NCBI GenBank assembly: GCA_949318235.1
Contig: OX439131.1
Span: 45,888,859 to 45,952,858 of the forward strand
Length of the DNA stretch: 64,000 nt
Direction of reading: 5' to 3'
Origin: Ecdyonurus torrentis
Taxonomy: Eukaryota; Arthropoda; Insecta; Ephemeroptera; Heptageniidae
Positions 24,870-37,655 of the stretch are shown here, piece by piece (positions within the stretch are counted from its first letter, which is position 1; each line of letters begins with the position of its first letter). The translations under genes and the position numbers were made by a program. The notes beneath the pieces are model-generated. The model made no database searches. It worked only from the letters and a program-made list of their open reading frames with translations, and had not been told where the DNA came from.

Positions 24870-25030
24870 ATACACAGAAAAAAAAAACTATAAAGAATTA
24901 CGATTTAGACGTTTTTTAGAATAAATTTGTAAGCTATATACAAAGTTTTTTAAAATTTAAAGAGCTTAAACTTTTTTCAACCAAAAATAGATCTATGTAT
25001 ATAACTTATCTATAACAGATCTAACACATT
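24870..25030 (+). mobile_element. Family 4 interspersed repeat, partial copy
   Basis: ACACAGAAAAA, ATTTAGACGTTTTTTAGA, ACAAAGTTTTTTAAAA and TAAACTTTTTTCAACC align in order with 54838-55069, with the GCTAACTATTTACCGCTG block missing. Confidence 0.6.
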
Positions 25031-25242
25031 TTCAATAATTTTTTTAGTATTTTCATCAAAATAATTTTTAACACTATAATACTCTTTAGAAATAAATATT
25101 TTTTTACAAGATTTTTAAAGAATGAATCATTATTAACATCTATAAGTAGAAAATCATACAGTTTTGCAGTTTGGTAATAAGGATTTGTCATTGAATTATC
25201 TGATATTAACTGTATTGTACGGTATATTGGGGTTGTTGTGTG

Positions 25243-25310
25243 CATAAATGTTACTATGCATTGAGCTAGCATAGGGGCATTACGTTTATTTTTGTACTGT
25301 ACGTACGAAA
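25243..25310 (+). mobile_element. Family 1 MITE right-end fragment
   Basis: GCATAAATGTTACTATGCAT, TTGAGCTAGCATAG, ATTACGTTTATTTTTGTACT and a GTACGTACG terminus. The left part is absent or unrecognisable. Confidence 0.6.
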
Positions 25311-25956
25311 AGTAATAAATAATAATTAAAGCAAATAAATAAAGAAATTATACATCGATATTTCTTGTGCTTTGATTTGGGTAGGGTATAGCCTTTACAC
25401 AATATATAATATATCACTAAATGATTCAAACTTTTTTTATTGTTATTGTTATTTTTTAATTTGCATACCTTCTAAGCACTGCACCCTTATACTAAAGCGT
25501 GACCAATATACCGCTCTTGAAGTCTCGGACTAAAGTGGGCCGATGGTACAGATACTAAACTTAAAATCTTAGTCCTGTATACATTATCTAAGACTTTATT
25601 ATTTCAATTTTAAGTTACTTGTCTGTATTAACGAAATCAAAAAAAAGTCGGGCGGGTCCCAAAGTCAAGAAAAATTAAGAACCACAATACTTGACAATGA
25701 GGCTATAAATCTTGATATGTCATTAGAACATGCTAGCAACAAATAACATTCAAAGTGAATAATTTGGATATACAAATAAATATAGTAATTATTATTATTG
25801 TTACACAGGAATCATTACAGGTGTTACCTTTAATATGATTTACTTCTTATGATAATCTATAAATAATTTGATTTATTATTATAATATTTTTAAATTATTT
25901 TTTAATTGACGGCAATCAGAGTATAATATTATTAATAATTATGATTTTGGTTCCGG

Positions 25957-26063
<107 letters not shown>

Positions 26064-26311
26064 TATTATTTATTGTACTTAAGTGGTTTTGAAATTCAAA
26101 TTATTTATAACTCTCCGTGTAAGAAATACATATACAGCAAGTTTAAGGAGAGAGGTCAGTAATGGTGGCCAGTATATCAAAAGGATCAAATCATCAAATG
26201 GATTTGATTTTTTTCCCCAGGGGTAATTTTGTACAAGATAATCCCAAATATATGTAAACTATGGGTTGTTGCCATGCCTATTTTGTTATACTAGGTTGGA
26301 CGTTTTAAATC

Positions 26312-26610
26312 CACCAACAGTAGCTTAAACAGGATGTTATCTCCTATGTTATAGAGATCAGATCGTTATGTTATCAGATCGAATGTTATCGAATGTTATC
26401 AGCTATGTTATCAGATCGAATGAACACCAATTTTGCGCCTGGAGAAGGCTGCAAGAACTAGTGATTTTGCTGCAAATCATATCATGCATCTAGTTCTTGC
26501 AGTCTTCTCCAGGCGCTAAAGTGGCGCGCATTCGATCTGACATTTTTAGCAGATTTTAGCACATTTTGACATTATATATAGGAGATAACTTACTGTACGC
26601 TACTGTGAGG
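26312..26610. mobile_element. Large palindromic element with internal tandem units
   Basis: The outer arms, AACAGTAGCTTAAACAGGAT and ATCCTGT-like ACTTACTGTACGCTACTGT, pair imperfectly and include GTTATCTCCTAT against ATAGGAGATAAC. The inner arms GCGCCTGGAGAAGGCTGCAA (from 26435) and TTGCAGTCTTCTCCAGGCGC (to 26516) pair almost perfectly. Between them, ATGTTATCAGATCGAATG-like units are repeated three to four times on the left side only. Confidence 0.8.
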
Positions 26611-26757
26611 TTCACCAAAGTTCCTATACGACACGAACCACTTTTTAAAATTACACGTGTTATATGTGTTCAATATTAAAAAGATAGGAAAAAAAATTGA
26701 AAATCGATATTAGCGTGTCCTACCTTACATTTAGAATTGTTGTGGTCCATACGACTC

Positions 26758-26886
26758 ACTAATAAAATTCATAAACCCTGCTTCCTTGCTCCAAAAAAAT
26801 GCGCAATCCCATTTAATAAGCATTGGGTGATCGTCATTTTTTTTGTAGTTTGGAGCACGAAAAACAGGGTTTACGAACATCATTAA
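26758..26886. mobile_element. Family 6 palindromic MITE, copy 2
   Basis: TTCATAAACCCTGCTTCCTT on the left and AACAGGGTTTACGAACATCA on the right are homologous to 21969-22079. The interior keeps AAATGCGCA and GGGTGATCGTCATTTTT in inverted orientation relative to copy 1. Confidence 0.82.
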
Positions 26887-27534
26887 TATTCAACATTTTT
26901 CTTTTTTTCGTCCTTATTTCCACGGTAACCTACCCTGAAATTTTCAACAGAGGTATCTAGTACAATAAACTGTAAAGTGGCATCAAGTTTGATGACAATG
27001 TATGATCAAAACATGGATTATGTTGAATCTGTGACCTCTCCCCTTAATATTTTAGCATAGCATATCATATATCTGAGCTACCATGGTTATAAATATCATA
27101 AAGTAATTTTATCATCCTCTTGTATAATTAATTAATTTTATTTTTATGTATTATGTTGCATTGCACAAAAAATGTTTTATTATAATTAATCGCTTTGAAT
27201 TGAAATAAAATACAGTGATATTAATACGTGGGTTTTGAAAATTATATATTATGTTAAAAGCTTCACATTTTCGTAATCAATTAATTTGATTTTAATTACT
27301 TTGAAATTAAACCAATTGAAGTTTAAATGAATTGCTATATGTAGAAAATAAGATAATTGGTACAAAATATCTATGACATTTGATGCTTTCAATTTAGACT
27401 ATTGGGAGTTACTATAGTAAAAATGAAAAATCTTTATTTATAAAAAAATATCATTATTATATTATGAAACACTAACCGTAATGTGTATACCTCATTTAAA
27501 ATTGTACTGCCTCAACGCAAAAGTTGAAGGAAAA

Positions 27535-27735
27535 AAAAACACGACGAGAGGTTAATTAACCGGAAGTACCTCTTTTTCTCGGATTCAAATCAAGTTATAG
27601 AAATAAAATTTAATAGTTATTAACATCAATATTACATTAATTACATGTAAAATTTTGGTGTTTATCTGGGGAAAACTGTTTCAGAAAAAAGGGTGGCATC
27701 ACGTTGTAAAAGTCTCTGCTCTTGGTTTAGATCGA
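27535..27735 (+). repeat. Family 9 dispersed repeat, copy 1
   Basis: CCGGAAGTACCTCTTTTTCT, GAAATAAAATTTAA, TGTAAAATTTTGGTG, TTTCAGAAAAAAGGG and GTTGTAAAAGTCT occur in the same order at 51056-51290. No terminal repeats were identified. Confidence 0.6.
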
Positions 27736-29252
27736 GTATAGTATATTCTACATTATTCATTGGATCATCAATTACAGATAGAGCTTTGAATATTTTTAAA
27801 ATTTTAAAATAAAAATAATTATTTTTTCACAATATAGAAATGCAATCTGTGGAATGATACTTTTGCATTCATTGAAGTCTCCAAAGATTTTTCAATTTAA
27901 AAATAGGTAATAACAATAAATAATAATAACTGAAATATTTTTTCTCAGAAAGCCAATTCAAATTACTAGAACAACGAGTAACATTTTAATTATAATCAGA
28001 ATATCTTTAAACTATACATTCTTAAAGTGCTTAATTTTCTACCAAATCTATTATTTTGTTAAAACATTGGATTGTGTGTTTGAGACTCTAATGCAGTATA
28101 ACTCTAATATATATAGCCGATGCTGCTTTTATTCTATTTGCGACGTTTTGCGTTCAACGTTAGGCGCATCTTAAGTTGAATATCATAATTTTGTTTTCTG
28201 TTTTGTTTTGTTTTGTTTTTAATTTTGTTTTTTGTTTTTCTAATAACAATGATTTTTTTAATTTTGTCATGTTTTATATAAATATACTATAATGTAATTT
28301 TGGAGGGGGCTAATTTTACGGGAAAATATGATGTTTTTTAACACAGTTTTCTATATTTATTTTAAAGTATTCTTTTGATGTTATTTTCACCCGTAAGTTG
28401 CAAACATAAACTTATATATGTCTATGGTTGCAACGCTAACTATTAAACCGTAGTAAAGTTGTTATTTCGATTGTTGCAATAATTAAAAAAATATATAACT
28501 AAGGTTTAGCTAGAGGTTGCAGCTTCATTTGTTATACTCTATTATTATTTTTTAATAGGCCAATAGGAAATAGTCACTATTTCTTTTTATTATTATTATT
28601 ATTATTTTTTTTTTAGAAAAATGTTGACAATGGTTCATTATAAAGAGACTGCCCGATTGCGAGCCTGATAATAGAGCTTATCGTAATAGCTTGCAGAAAA
28701 AAGCAAAGTGTCCCCTAGCTTCCTATCTTTTAGCATTGCGGAAGTATGTTTTTAGTATTTATTGAGAAAACTGCTGTACAGAGGCCGGAGATATATAAAT
28801 GAGGAATACTACGTAGACATATGTTTACGTATTTTAAGTTTATAAAATTTTTGAAAGAAATTTGTCATTGCCGATAACCTCCATTATACTGAGAGTAACG
28901 TAGATGATAAGAAGCACACAGTTGCAGGCGGTCGCTGTGTGTTCTCCTATATGAGTGTAATTATAACAAAGGCAGCAAGGCAGGCGTGTCCTGAACCACA
29001 TACAAGGACATCACAAAAACCACCGCTCCGCCCTCCCACAACTCAAACACTATACTATCACGAATCTTAACTGATATAAAATAGATTTTTCATATATATA
29101 TATGTGTTCCTGCCCACTTTGGCATTGACTATTGTATTTTTATTATTTTCTATATATGAGCCGAATTTCTTTAATTAAGATATGTTTAGATTTTGTTGTT
29201 TTGTTTTGCTAAATGATGAAGGTTTTATAATTTCTAATACTTTATTGTTATT

Positions 29253-29254
<2 letters not shown>

Positions 29255-29300
<46 letters not shown>
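29255..29300. repeat. (TC)n microsatellite
   Basis: A pure TC array of about 23 units, followed by a degenerate TTTCTCCTCT end. Confidence 0.95.
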
Positions 29301-29304
<4 letters not shown>

Positions 29305-29629
29305 CTCTATGATACAGCACTTTACAATTTAAATTAACTGTGCTGCATATTTAGAATATATACATAACGACTTTATTTAAAAATAGTTAATTATTAAGTT
29401 TTACAAATATAAACATTATTGAATTAGGTATATTTATTTGATTATATGTATTCTATCGATATGGAATTTTGACAATTGCAAAATTGGTTTTATTGCAAAA
29501 AAAAAAAAAAATAATAATAATAAATAAAATAAAAATATAACATCATTTTACATAGTAACATCTGTTTCGGTACAACTTTATAAATACTAAAACCACAGCA
29601 AAGGCATTCCTATAGTTAAATATTGTGTG

Positions 29630-29815
29630 GATGTTTTTGGCTTGTGCTTCTTCATAATCCAGAAAGACGAAACGGATCACATCTTGAGAAAAAGCCTCGA
29701 CTGGTTAAATTACCGAGGCAGAGCGCGAGGCAGAGTACTACTGTATTATGCATGTGCATATCACCTCATGTCCCTCAGCACATGAAAGCGTGAGCCAGAA
29801 AAAAACGTGTTTCAA
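29630..29815. other. GC-richer stretch of unknown nature
   Basis: Contrasts with its AT-rich flanks. CCTCGACTGGTTAAATTACC and GAGGCAGAGCGCGAGGCAGA are the main landmarks, the latter with a GAGGCAGAG direct repeat. All frames contain stops and no motif is recognised. Confidence 0.25.
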
Positions 29816-30049
29816 AGCAAATTACAACTTTATAACCAAAGAAGCCAACAATAGAAAACAAAAAATTAAATAGTTAATAACTGAAAGTATAGGCAACTTT
29901 TTAACCACTGAAATGTTGCGGGTTGCAGACATAGTAAATTTTAGATTAGAAGACGCCCAAATTTATAGCAATCCCTGCTATAAAATCAGATATGCTTATA
30001 AAATAATATAAGGAGAGGAGTGAAATGTAGTCAAATAAACGTAACACTT

Positions 30050-30236
30050 TTGTTACTTGTGAACGCGTTATTGTGAACAGCCCATTATAGGCGTAAACAA
30101 TAACGCGTAAATTCACGTAAATCTTACGTGAAGATACGACAATCAATGTTATTTGATTTCTTACGTAAAATTTACGTGAATATATGCGTCATTGTGAACG
30201 TGAACAGCTCATTAGTGAAAACTCATTAGTGAAAAG
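30050..30236. repeat. Repeat cluster of TTACGTGAA and TTGTGAACG motifs
   Basis: TTGTGAACGCGTTATTGTGA and CATTGTGAACGTGAACAG occur on the two sides in direct orientation. The centre has nested palindromes from TTCACGTAA and TTACGTGAA at 30113-30131, and another TTTACGTGAA near 30170. CATTAGTGAAAA is duplicated at the right edge. It may be a decayed foldback element. Confidence 0.5.
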
Positions 30237-30733
30237 CGTGGGTTTATAAAGTGAAGTGGCACAGTACACTGTGTATACATTAGATAATGTAGCAAGAGGC
30301 GTACGTAACACCTGAAAAAAAAAACTGAAACTAAACATATTAGTACTTTGATACAATAAAAACCTGTGAAACTGAACTGTAAATTGTCAAAATTGTAAAA
30401 CTCAATAAATAGTAAAAAAAAAAAAAAAAATACAAAATACAAAATGCTTTCTGAAACATTCTCACAAAAGTTATAAAATCTGAGTTGACATAATAAACTT
30501 TTTATTGTTTTTATTTTCATTTTGTTTAATTTTATATAATACTTGAGTGAATAAAATAATAATAAACATTAAACTAAAAAAAAAATGTAGTTTAGTATTT
30601 CATTGTTGTTTGCTTGAGATATGAAAAAAAAAAGAGTTAAAGTAAATAAAAAAAAAAATAACATCTTAATAAAATGAAATCATATATCTTTGAAATCTGT
30701 ATGCATCCAATAAAATGAAATTGAATGTAGTTT

Positions 30734-30737
<4 letters not shown>

Positions 30738-30819
<82 letters not shown>
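30738..30819. repeat. (CT)n microsatellite
   Basis: A pure CT array of about 41 units. The reverse frame reads as an ER repeat and is not a gene. Confidence 0.97.
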
Positions 30820-30823
<4 letters not shown>

Positions 30824-31777
30824 CTCAACATATAAGGCACGCAAAGTAAAATTTATAAATAAATAAAAACCAGAAATGTTTTTATATATTTTAATTTTTT
30901 ACTAGCCCATATTTTAATACTTTGACAACATTTTCAATAATAAAAATAATAAAAAAAAAGTCGATAAAAAGGGACACCACCAGGACTATCACTATAGGCT
31001 CTATAAACAATAAAAAAATATATTACATACAATAAAAATTTCATCATGCAAACTATTTTATTATTTATTTTATATTATTAGTGTTAAAAATGAAACATAA
31101 TATTATTTGAAATATAAAAAACGAATCTTAAAATAATAAATACATAAATATATTATTCTAACTGTGTTACGATCATGGAATGTTTTTATTTTTTATGTAA
31201 TGATTTTTAGTTTACTACATAAATACAATGATTATATTATACACTTAGAAAATGAATTGGTACAGACTAGTAGTTAAAATCTGGTGGATATTGAACATTA
31301 TATGCTTTTTCTCTATACAAATTCATATAATGTTTAAAACGTGTATTTATAAAAATTATCTAAAATTCGATGCTGGAAATGAAGCAATTTGAAGTGTTTA
31401 CTCTCTGTTAGTGAATATTTAGCCACCATTCATTGTGCATATAGGTAGGGTCATTTTACTAAAAAAAATGAATTTCTATATTGGCATGTGGAAATAACAT
31501 GTATTTAGATAGAGTTTTGCGTTAATTAAAATCTCCATCTGATTGCATTGCATGGTCATAAGCCAATAGAAATTCATTTTTAAGTAAAATGTCTGTACTC
31601 TATAGTAGTGAAATGGATACAATAATGTTTAGGTAGTACCCATATATCACTGGTATACTCATCATATATTTACATTAGCTTCTACAGTTTTAATGTTTCT
31701 TAATTATATATGATATACTCATGCTTTTACTTGTAATAAATCTATTTTAAATGCTATTTTGCACTCGTAACTAGAAT

Positions 31778-31930
31778 AAATAACGTTCTGCATTTATGTT
31801 ATTATAGCATAAATGTTGCTAAATTAAGAACAACATAACTAATTATTTTGTATAAGCATAGAATATTCTGTATTGAACCATATTGTGCTGAAAATGAGCT
31901 AGTATAATTACACGCTTTTTTTTTTCAGTG
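31778..31930 (+). mobile_element. Family 1 MITE copy (subfamily a), 5'-shortened
   Basis: CTGCATTTATGTTATTATAG, CATAAATGTTGCTAAATTA, AACAACATAACTAATTATTT and TTGTGCTGAAAATGAGCTAG are in family order. The right end decays into a T run. Confidence 0.75.
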
Positions 31931-32950
31931 AGATTTTGTGATATAAAATTTTACTTTATTATTTTATATGGCAGTTTAATGTAAACTTTAAATAAATACC
32001 ATATTTAATGTTACCATTTAAATATATGGTCTAACTACCATACCATACCATTATTTTATACTATTATTATTCAGGTAAGGTTCAGGGGCAACATTTTATA
32101 TGATAGTGACTCTGTACTCGTTTTTGTTCGTTAAGATTAAAATTATAAACATTTTTATTTTCTGAGTGTATATTTATGTAATGATTTTAAGCTAGCAGTG
32201 TAATACATAAATATATGATTACATATCATAAATAACAAGTAAAGAGTATATTTTTATGATGTATATGTTACTTATATTGTGTAATAATAAGGCGAGGTCC
32301 AATCGCAAAGGAGTTTTTTTTATTACAATTCTCATCAATTTTTTTTCTCTCGATTTATTGCCACTATTATACATACTGAATAACGTACGTACAAATATAT
32401 ATTAAAATACAAGAGAAGTTCGATAAAGTTACTATATATATATATTATTACACTTGGAATCAAATATGATCTGTAAAACAAAAGTACATTACAAGGGTAT
32501 ATATAATTCTCTGTTTTTAGAGGACTTTTCTGTTATCATGATTTTGTTTGCTTGAAAAATGTATCAAGAGAAACATAATTCAAGTTTTGAAAATAACATA
32601 AGCGGTTTTAATTTTGTTTAAAAGAGATTTGAAAGTATTTTTTTTATTAAATGAATTATACTTGTTACTTGTTACTCAATGCAGGGCCATTTTGAAATCC
32701 CTAAAATTATATGAAAGGTTTTAATAGCTTGTACTAACCTTATATAATAAGAAGAAAATTGTTAACACTATGCAAGTTTCTATATTAATTTGTGTACAAA
32801 TGATATAAACTTTTTTTTTCAATGGCAGTCAGAACTGAATCCATTTATATATTTTTATCCTGTGAAGAATTGTGAATTTACGAAGTTATTTGCTATTTAG
32901 ATTAAAGCGAAAATTCCTAATTTTTAATTCTATTTATAATATCTACGTAT

Positions 32951-33115
32951 ACGGGAAAAAAATACGTAATTTATGCTGCATTTATGTCATCATAGCATAA
33001 ATGATTGTGAGATAGGAACAGCATAAAATAATCATGCTATAAAACAAAATCTTTATGCTTTTGCAACATAATTATTATGCTGTATAATATAAATTAATTT
33101 GTAGCGCACAAAATG
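32951..33115 (+). mobile_element. Family 1 MITE copy (subfamily a), 3'-shortened
   Basis: ACGGGAAAAAAATACGTAAT, TTTATGCTGCATTTATGTCA, TCATAGCATAAATGATTG, CATAATTATTATGCTGTATA, then loss of homology after ATTTGTAGCG. Confidence 0.75.
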
Positions 33116-33526
33116 ACTATGCAAGAGAACCCTAATTGCCATTGATACTTTTCTTGACCATTTTTTGCAACGTTTCTCTGAGAAGTCTGCTGCACCGAGG
33201 ACGGAAAATTTAAACAAGTGATACTTGAAATATTTTTACGTATTTTATGCTAATATCATTTAAGTAACAAAAAATATATATTACCTCGGTGACTGCGCCC
33301 ATACATTAAAATACGATTATTGCAAGGCTCTTAATAATAATGTTAAATTAAAAAATATATTTAACACGTTTACCATTCTGCGGTTAAAAATTACTTAATG
33401 ACAGATCATTTGTTAATAATTTGACTCACACTTTTTGATTGTGTAAGCGTCTTTATAGGAAGTGCTTCTAGGCATTTAACACACTTAATTGTCATTAGAA
33501 AATCTTTAAAAGTCATGAAAAATTGA

Positions 33527-34021
33527 ATTCATTCATTCATTCATTCATTCATTCATTCATTCATTCATTCATTCATTCATTCATTCATTCATTCATTCAT
33601 TCATTCATTCATTCATTCATTCATTCATTCATTCATTCATTCATTCATTCATTCATTCATTCATTCATTCATTCATTCATTCATTCATTCATTCATTCAT
33701 TCATTCATTCATTCATTCATTCATTCATTCATTCATTCATTCATTCATTCATTCATTCATTCATTCATTCATTCATTCATTCATTCATTCATTCATTCAT
33801 TCATTCATTCATTCATTCATTCATTCATTCATTCATTCATTCATTCATTCATTCATTCATTCATTCATTCATTCATTCATTCATTCATTCATTCATTCAT
33901 TCATTCATTCATTCATTCATTCATTCATTCATTCATTCATTCATTCATTCATTCATTCATTCATTCATTCATTCATTCATTCATTCATTCATTCATTCAT
34001 TCATTCATTCATTCATTCATT
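33527..34021. repeat. (TTCA)n array, about 495 bp
   Basis: About 123 units of ATTC/TTCA with no visible interruption, the longest simple array in the window. It creates a 187-residue forward frame of FIHS repeats, which I do not regard as coding. It has the same motif as 11381-11564 on the opposite strand. Confidence 0.98.
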
Positions 34022-35406
34022 TCTCCCCTACAATAGTACTGTATGTGCCTGTTTATATAGTTTATTGTTTCGATCATCATACGTAACAATTATAAATGAT
34101 AATCAAAATAAAATTTATACGCAAATCCACACATGCTTCATTGCACAAAAACTATCACGTATAACAACATATCAATTAAGTTCAAAAATTTATTTTATGG
34201 CTTTCAAATTGTTAATAAACTTTTCAATGGAGAAATTCTGTCCATTTCATTAAAATATTTTAAAAATTTTAAAAATCTTCATTTTGTAAGCCTCTAAAAA
34301 AGAATAAATATTCTTACGAAATATTTAAACATAATTTTTATGTTTTTTGTTGAAGTTTACTAATTAAAAGTGAAATATTCACAGCTACCATTTTAAAATT
34401 TTGCTTAATATATTTTTAATTTCTTATTTAACAAAAATATTTTATTAAAATATCGTTTATGTAATTAATCTTTTAAAAAGTGAAGGAAAAAAAAAAAAAA
34501 AAAAAAAAAAGCAGCAGCTTCAGTTTTTGCCACCTAAAATATATTTCGTCTGTCAGTCCCAAGGTTTCTCACAAAATCAGCTTATTAATGAGCAACTATG
34601 CAATAAGCTACATGTATGTTATTATTAGTACCCTATATAATATGTATGTATTATACAGTAATGCGGAACATGATACTTCAATTTTCAAACCTCATAGTTT
34701 TGATTGATAGTTATATTATATATTAAATATATAATCAATGTAATCATATAGCTTTGCTTATTATAAATATATTTTTTATATTTGTCTCAAATGAAATGTA
34801 ATAGCATGTCTTAAAGAAAAGTGCTTGCTAATGCTCTCTTAGGATGTGAGGAATAAATTATGTATGTTATATATAGCTCTTATATATATATATATATGAT
34901 AAAGTGTTGAAAACATAGCATGAAAGATATTATTACTGTACTATATACGTTATGTATTAGCAATTATATAGATATAGATGAAGAAAATTACCTCGAGAAA
35001 ACGTCAAGAATGTGTTAATATCATGTTATAAAATAATATCAGAAATATCTATTTGTGAACTCTGAATATTAAAAATAATATATAATCGTATAATGTTTAA
35101 TAAATGAAATACATAGCTTCTATATAAGAAATTTTATTGGTTCCCAGAGAGTTAACAATAAAATAAAGTCACTACAATGAGAATACAAAATAGTAGAGGC
35201 TATAGGCTATAGTAACTGATGCTTAATAATTAATATTTCGTGTATTATCTGTAAACGTTTATGACCAAATTTTAATACATAGAGAGTACCTAAAGTCATT
35301 CAAAATTCGATATTATATAATAATATATTATAAGATATTACCTCTCTACCAGCGAATGTGTACTCATACTACCAGTTCCATGGGTAATGTCTAAATACTA
35401 TTGACT

Positions 35407-35536
35407 AACTGTTTTGAGGCCGAATATAAGCAATTTTGCTCATATCTGCTTCCGTTTCTACTTACTACGCATGCGCAGTACGTCGAAACGGAAGCGGATG
35501 TAAGCGAAATCGCTTATAGTCAGCCTCAAAACAGTT
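35407..35536. mobile_element. Palindromic MITE with NRF-1-like centre
   Basis: Ends AACTGTTTTGAGGC and GCCTCAAAACAGTT are perfect inverted repeats. Pairing continues with TATAAGCAATTTTGC against GCGAAATCGCTTATA, and ATCTGCTTCCGTTTC against GAAACGGAAGCGGAT. The centre holds CGCATGCGCA at 35468-35477. It is about 130 bp with no coding content, and a decayed relative is at 6730-6862. Confidence 0.88.
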
Positions 35537-36268
35537 GTTCCTTCCCTTCATTAGTCAACAGCGAAATACTATATAATTATATCGGGTTTACAGAGAGAAC
35601 CCATGTATCTTTTGTACTCATCATACATCGACATAGCTTATTGAATTTTTAGTGAAAATGAAAATGCACTCATGCCTTGAGCTTTGACGCATCAGTCAAA
35701 GTATTTCGTATAATAATATAGTCCCCTAACATTTGTACTTTGAGAGTAAACATTCATTTTCGGAGTGTATACAAGTATTGGTCTTGTCATTTTTATTAAT
35801 TTTTTTTTCTTACTATCCTTCAAATTCAACATAAAATTGGTAAATGTAAAATAATGAAAACTTTTTATATATTGAATACATTTACTTTAGAAAATCCGTA
35901 TTGATACAAAACATATTTTATTGCTTTCTTCTTATTGCATACACGTTTCTTCCAATTAACAATTCTGATTTCAATGTGTTTTATATCTACATACATATAT
36001 GTTCTTGTACGTGAATAAAATTACAATTGCACTGAGGCAGAGAAAATCCTGTTTCTTCCTCTCTCTTTATAATATATATTTATATATACGGAACTCAGAC
36101 ACACGCGAAAATTATCGCAAAAGATAAGAATTTTTCACAGACTTATAATATGTGTGTGAAATGAAAAACCCGAAAGAGCAAACTTTTTTTTTTTTTTTTT
36201 TACGTAATGATGCCTAAAGTGATAATTAAGCCATGCGCTGTAATTTAAGGAAAAATGTCAGAAGTTCA

Positions 36269-36271
<3 letters not shown>

Positions 36272-36309
<38 letters not shown>
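36272..36309. repeat. (TA)n microsatellite
   Basis: About 18 TA units, directly left of a duplicated 70-base segment. Confidence 0.93.
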
Positions 36310-36310
<1 letters not shown>

Positions 36311-36316
<6 letters not shown>

Positions 36317-36382
36317 AAATGAAACTATATATAATAATCAATAATTTCATTTATAAAGAACTGAATGGTTTACAATATATAT
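36311..36382 (+). repeat. 70-bp direct duplication, copy 1
   Basis: ATATTAAAAATGAAACTATA through AAAGAACTGAATGGTTTACA is nearly identical to 37586-37655, differing mainly by a TA insertion. The flanks do not match. Confidence 0.85.
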
Positions 36383-36417
36383 ATATTAATCTGCCTATCA
36401 CAATGAAATGCTTATCA

Positions 36418-36615
36418 CGGACAAAAATAAATACGTAATAATTATGATAGATTTATTTAAGCACAAATTGTTTAATACAGCATAATTTATGTTATACTGC
36501 AAAATAGCTATAAATATTATCTTGTAGAGCATAATTATTTATATTGTCCTAATTTAGTATCATTTATGCAATAATGACATAAATGCAGCATAAATTGCAT
36601 AATTTATTCTTTTCG
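36418..36615 (-). mobile_element. Family 1 MITE copy (subfamily a), reverse
   Basis: ACGGACAAAAATAAATACGT forms the left terminus. GCACAAATTGTTTAATACAG, CATAATTTATGTTATACTGC and GCATAAATTGCATAATTTAT follow in reverse family order. Confidence 0.82.
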
Positions 36616-37585
36616 AGCTTGTCAGTTACCCTTTTTAATAAAGTTTTTTTTAGGTCATCATTAAAAAGGGATGAAGAAATATTTTTAAAAATAACATTGA
36701 GCTTTTAGAAACTAAAGGCTGCAGGTACAAATTAAAAAAAAATAAAAAATTATAATTTCTTTTTTTCGTCCTTCAAATATAACATATTCAAAATGCATCA
36801 TATGTCATAAAAGGTTAATGCTTGAAGTATTTATGTTATCATATAACATAAATGCTGTTCACACTTAATAAACTAAAAAAGTATATTATGTTTTACCTAA
36901 ATTATAGAATTACTTTCCGTTAAAAGGATTTAAAGAGAAAAATCAAGTAGAAGAAGAATTTAAACAGTATTTCATTAATAAACTGTAACTTTGTCATAAT
37001 ATACTAAAGATGAGCTAAAAGAACAATAATGTTTTGTATCGGTTTTTAACTCTTACCCCCTACTACTGTAAACTCTTTTTTATCTCACGCAGTGTACCAT
37101 AATTCATAAATATTAGGTACAGTTGACGATCTTTTAATTGATCAGCTGATCGCTATTATTGAACCCGCCTCCCTTTAAACTGTTATTCTCTTTAATAATT
37201 TAAAGTTAAAAAACGTATATATTTTGTTTTCTTAAAAAAAAAAGTATCCTAATTGGTTTAAAAATAATATTGAAAAAAGTGCTCCATCATTACAACTTTT
37301 ATTAAATATTTTTATTTATTACACTCTTCGTTAATTAAAATCAATTCTTAAAACCCTCAGCAAGGTATGAAAAAATAATAAAATATACTTGAAGTACTTT
37401 TTACTTGAAAAAGCTATTTAACAAGTGTAATAATATATAATGTCTGTACAATTAATTTATTTTTTTATTGCTTTTAGGCTCGTAATTCAATAATTAATTA
37501 GCTTTTATACATGCTAACTGTTCGCAGTCTTGTATCATAAAACTCATGATTTAAAAGAACATGTATATATACCTTTTCCTTTTAA

Positions 37586-37655
37586 ATATTAAAAATGAAA
37601 CTATATAATAATCAATAATTTCATTTATAAAGAACTGAATGGTTTACAATATAAC
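37586..37655 (+). repeat. 70-bp direct duplication, copy 2
   Basis: Second copy of the segment at 36311-36382, about 1.27 kb away. Each copy lies to the left of a family 1 element, but the intervening sequence differs. Confidence 0.85.

Noticed and set aside
28640..28860. Possible dispersed repeat shared with 33124-33300 and 60935-60975
   Set aside because: Short shared blocks (GAGAAnnCTGCTG, TTACGTATTTTA) were seen, but I could not establish a collinear alignment.
33523..34086. 187-residue forward open frame of FIHS repeats
   Set aside because: It is a translation of the (TTCA)n array, which has no stop in this frame, followed by a short AT-rich tail. No domain or start context supports a gene.
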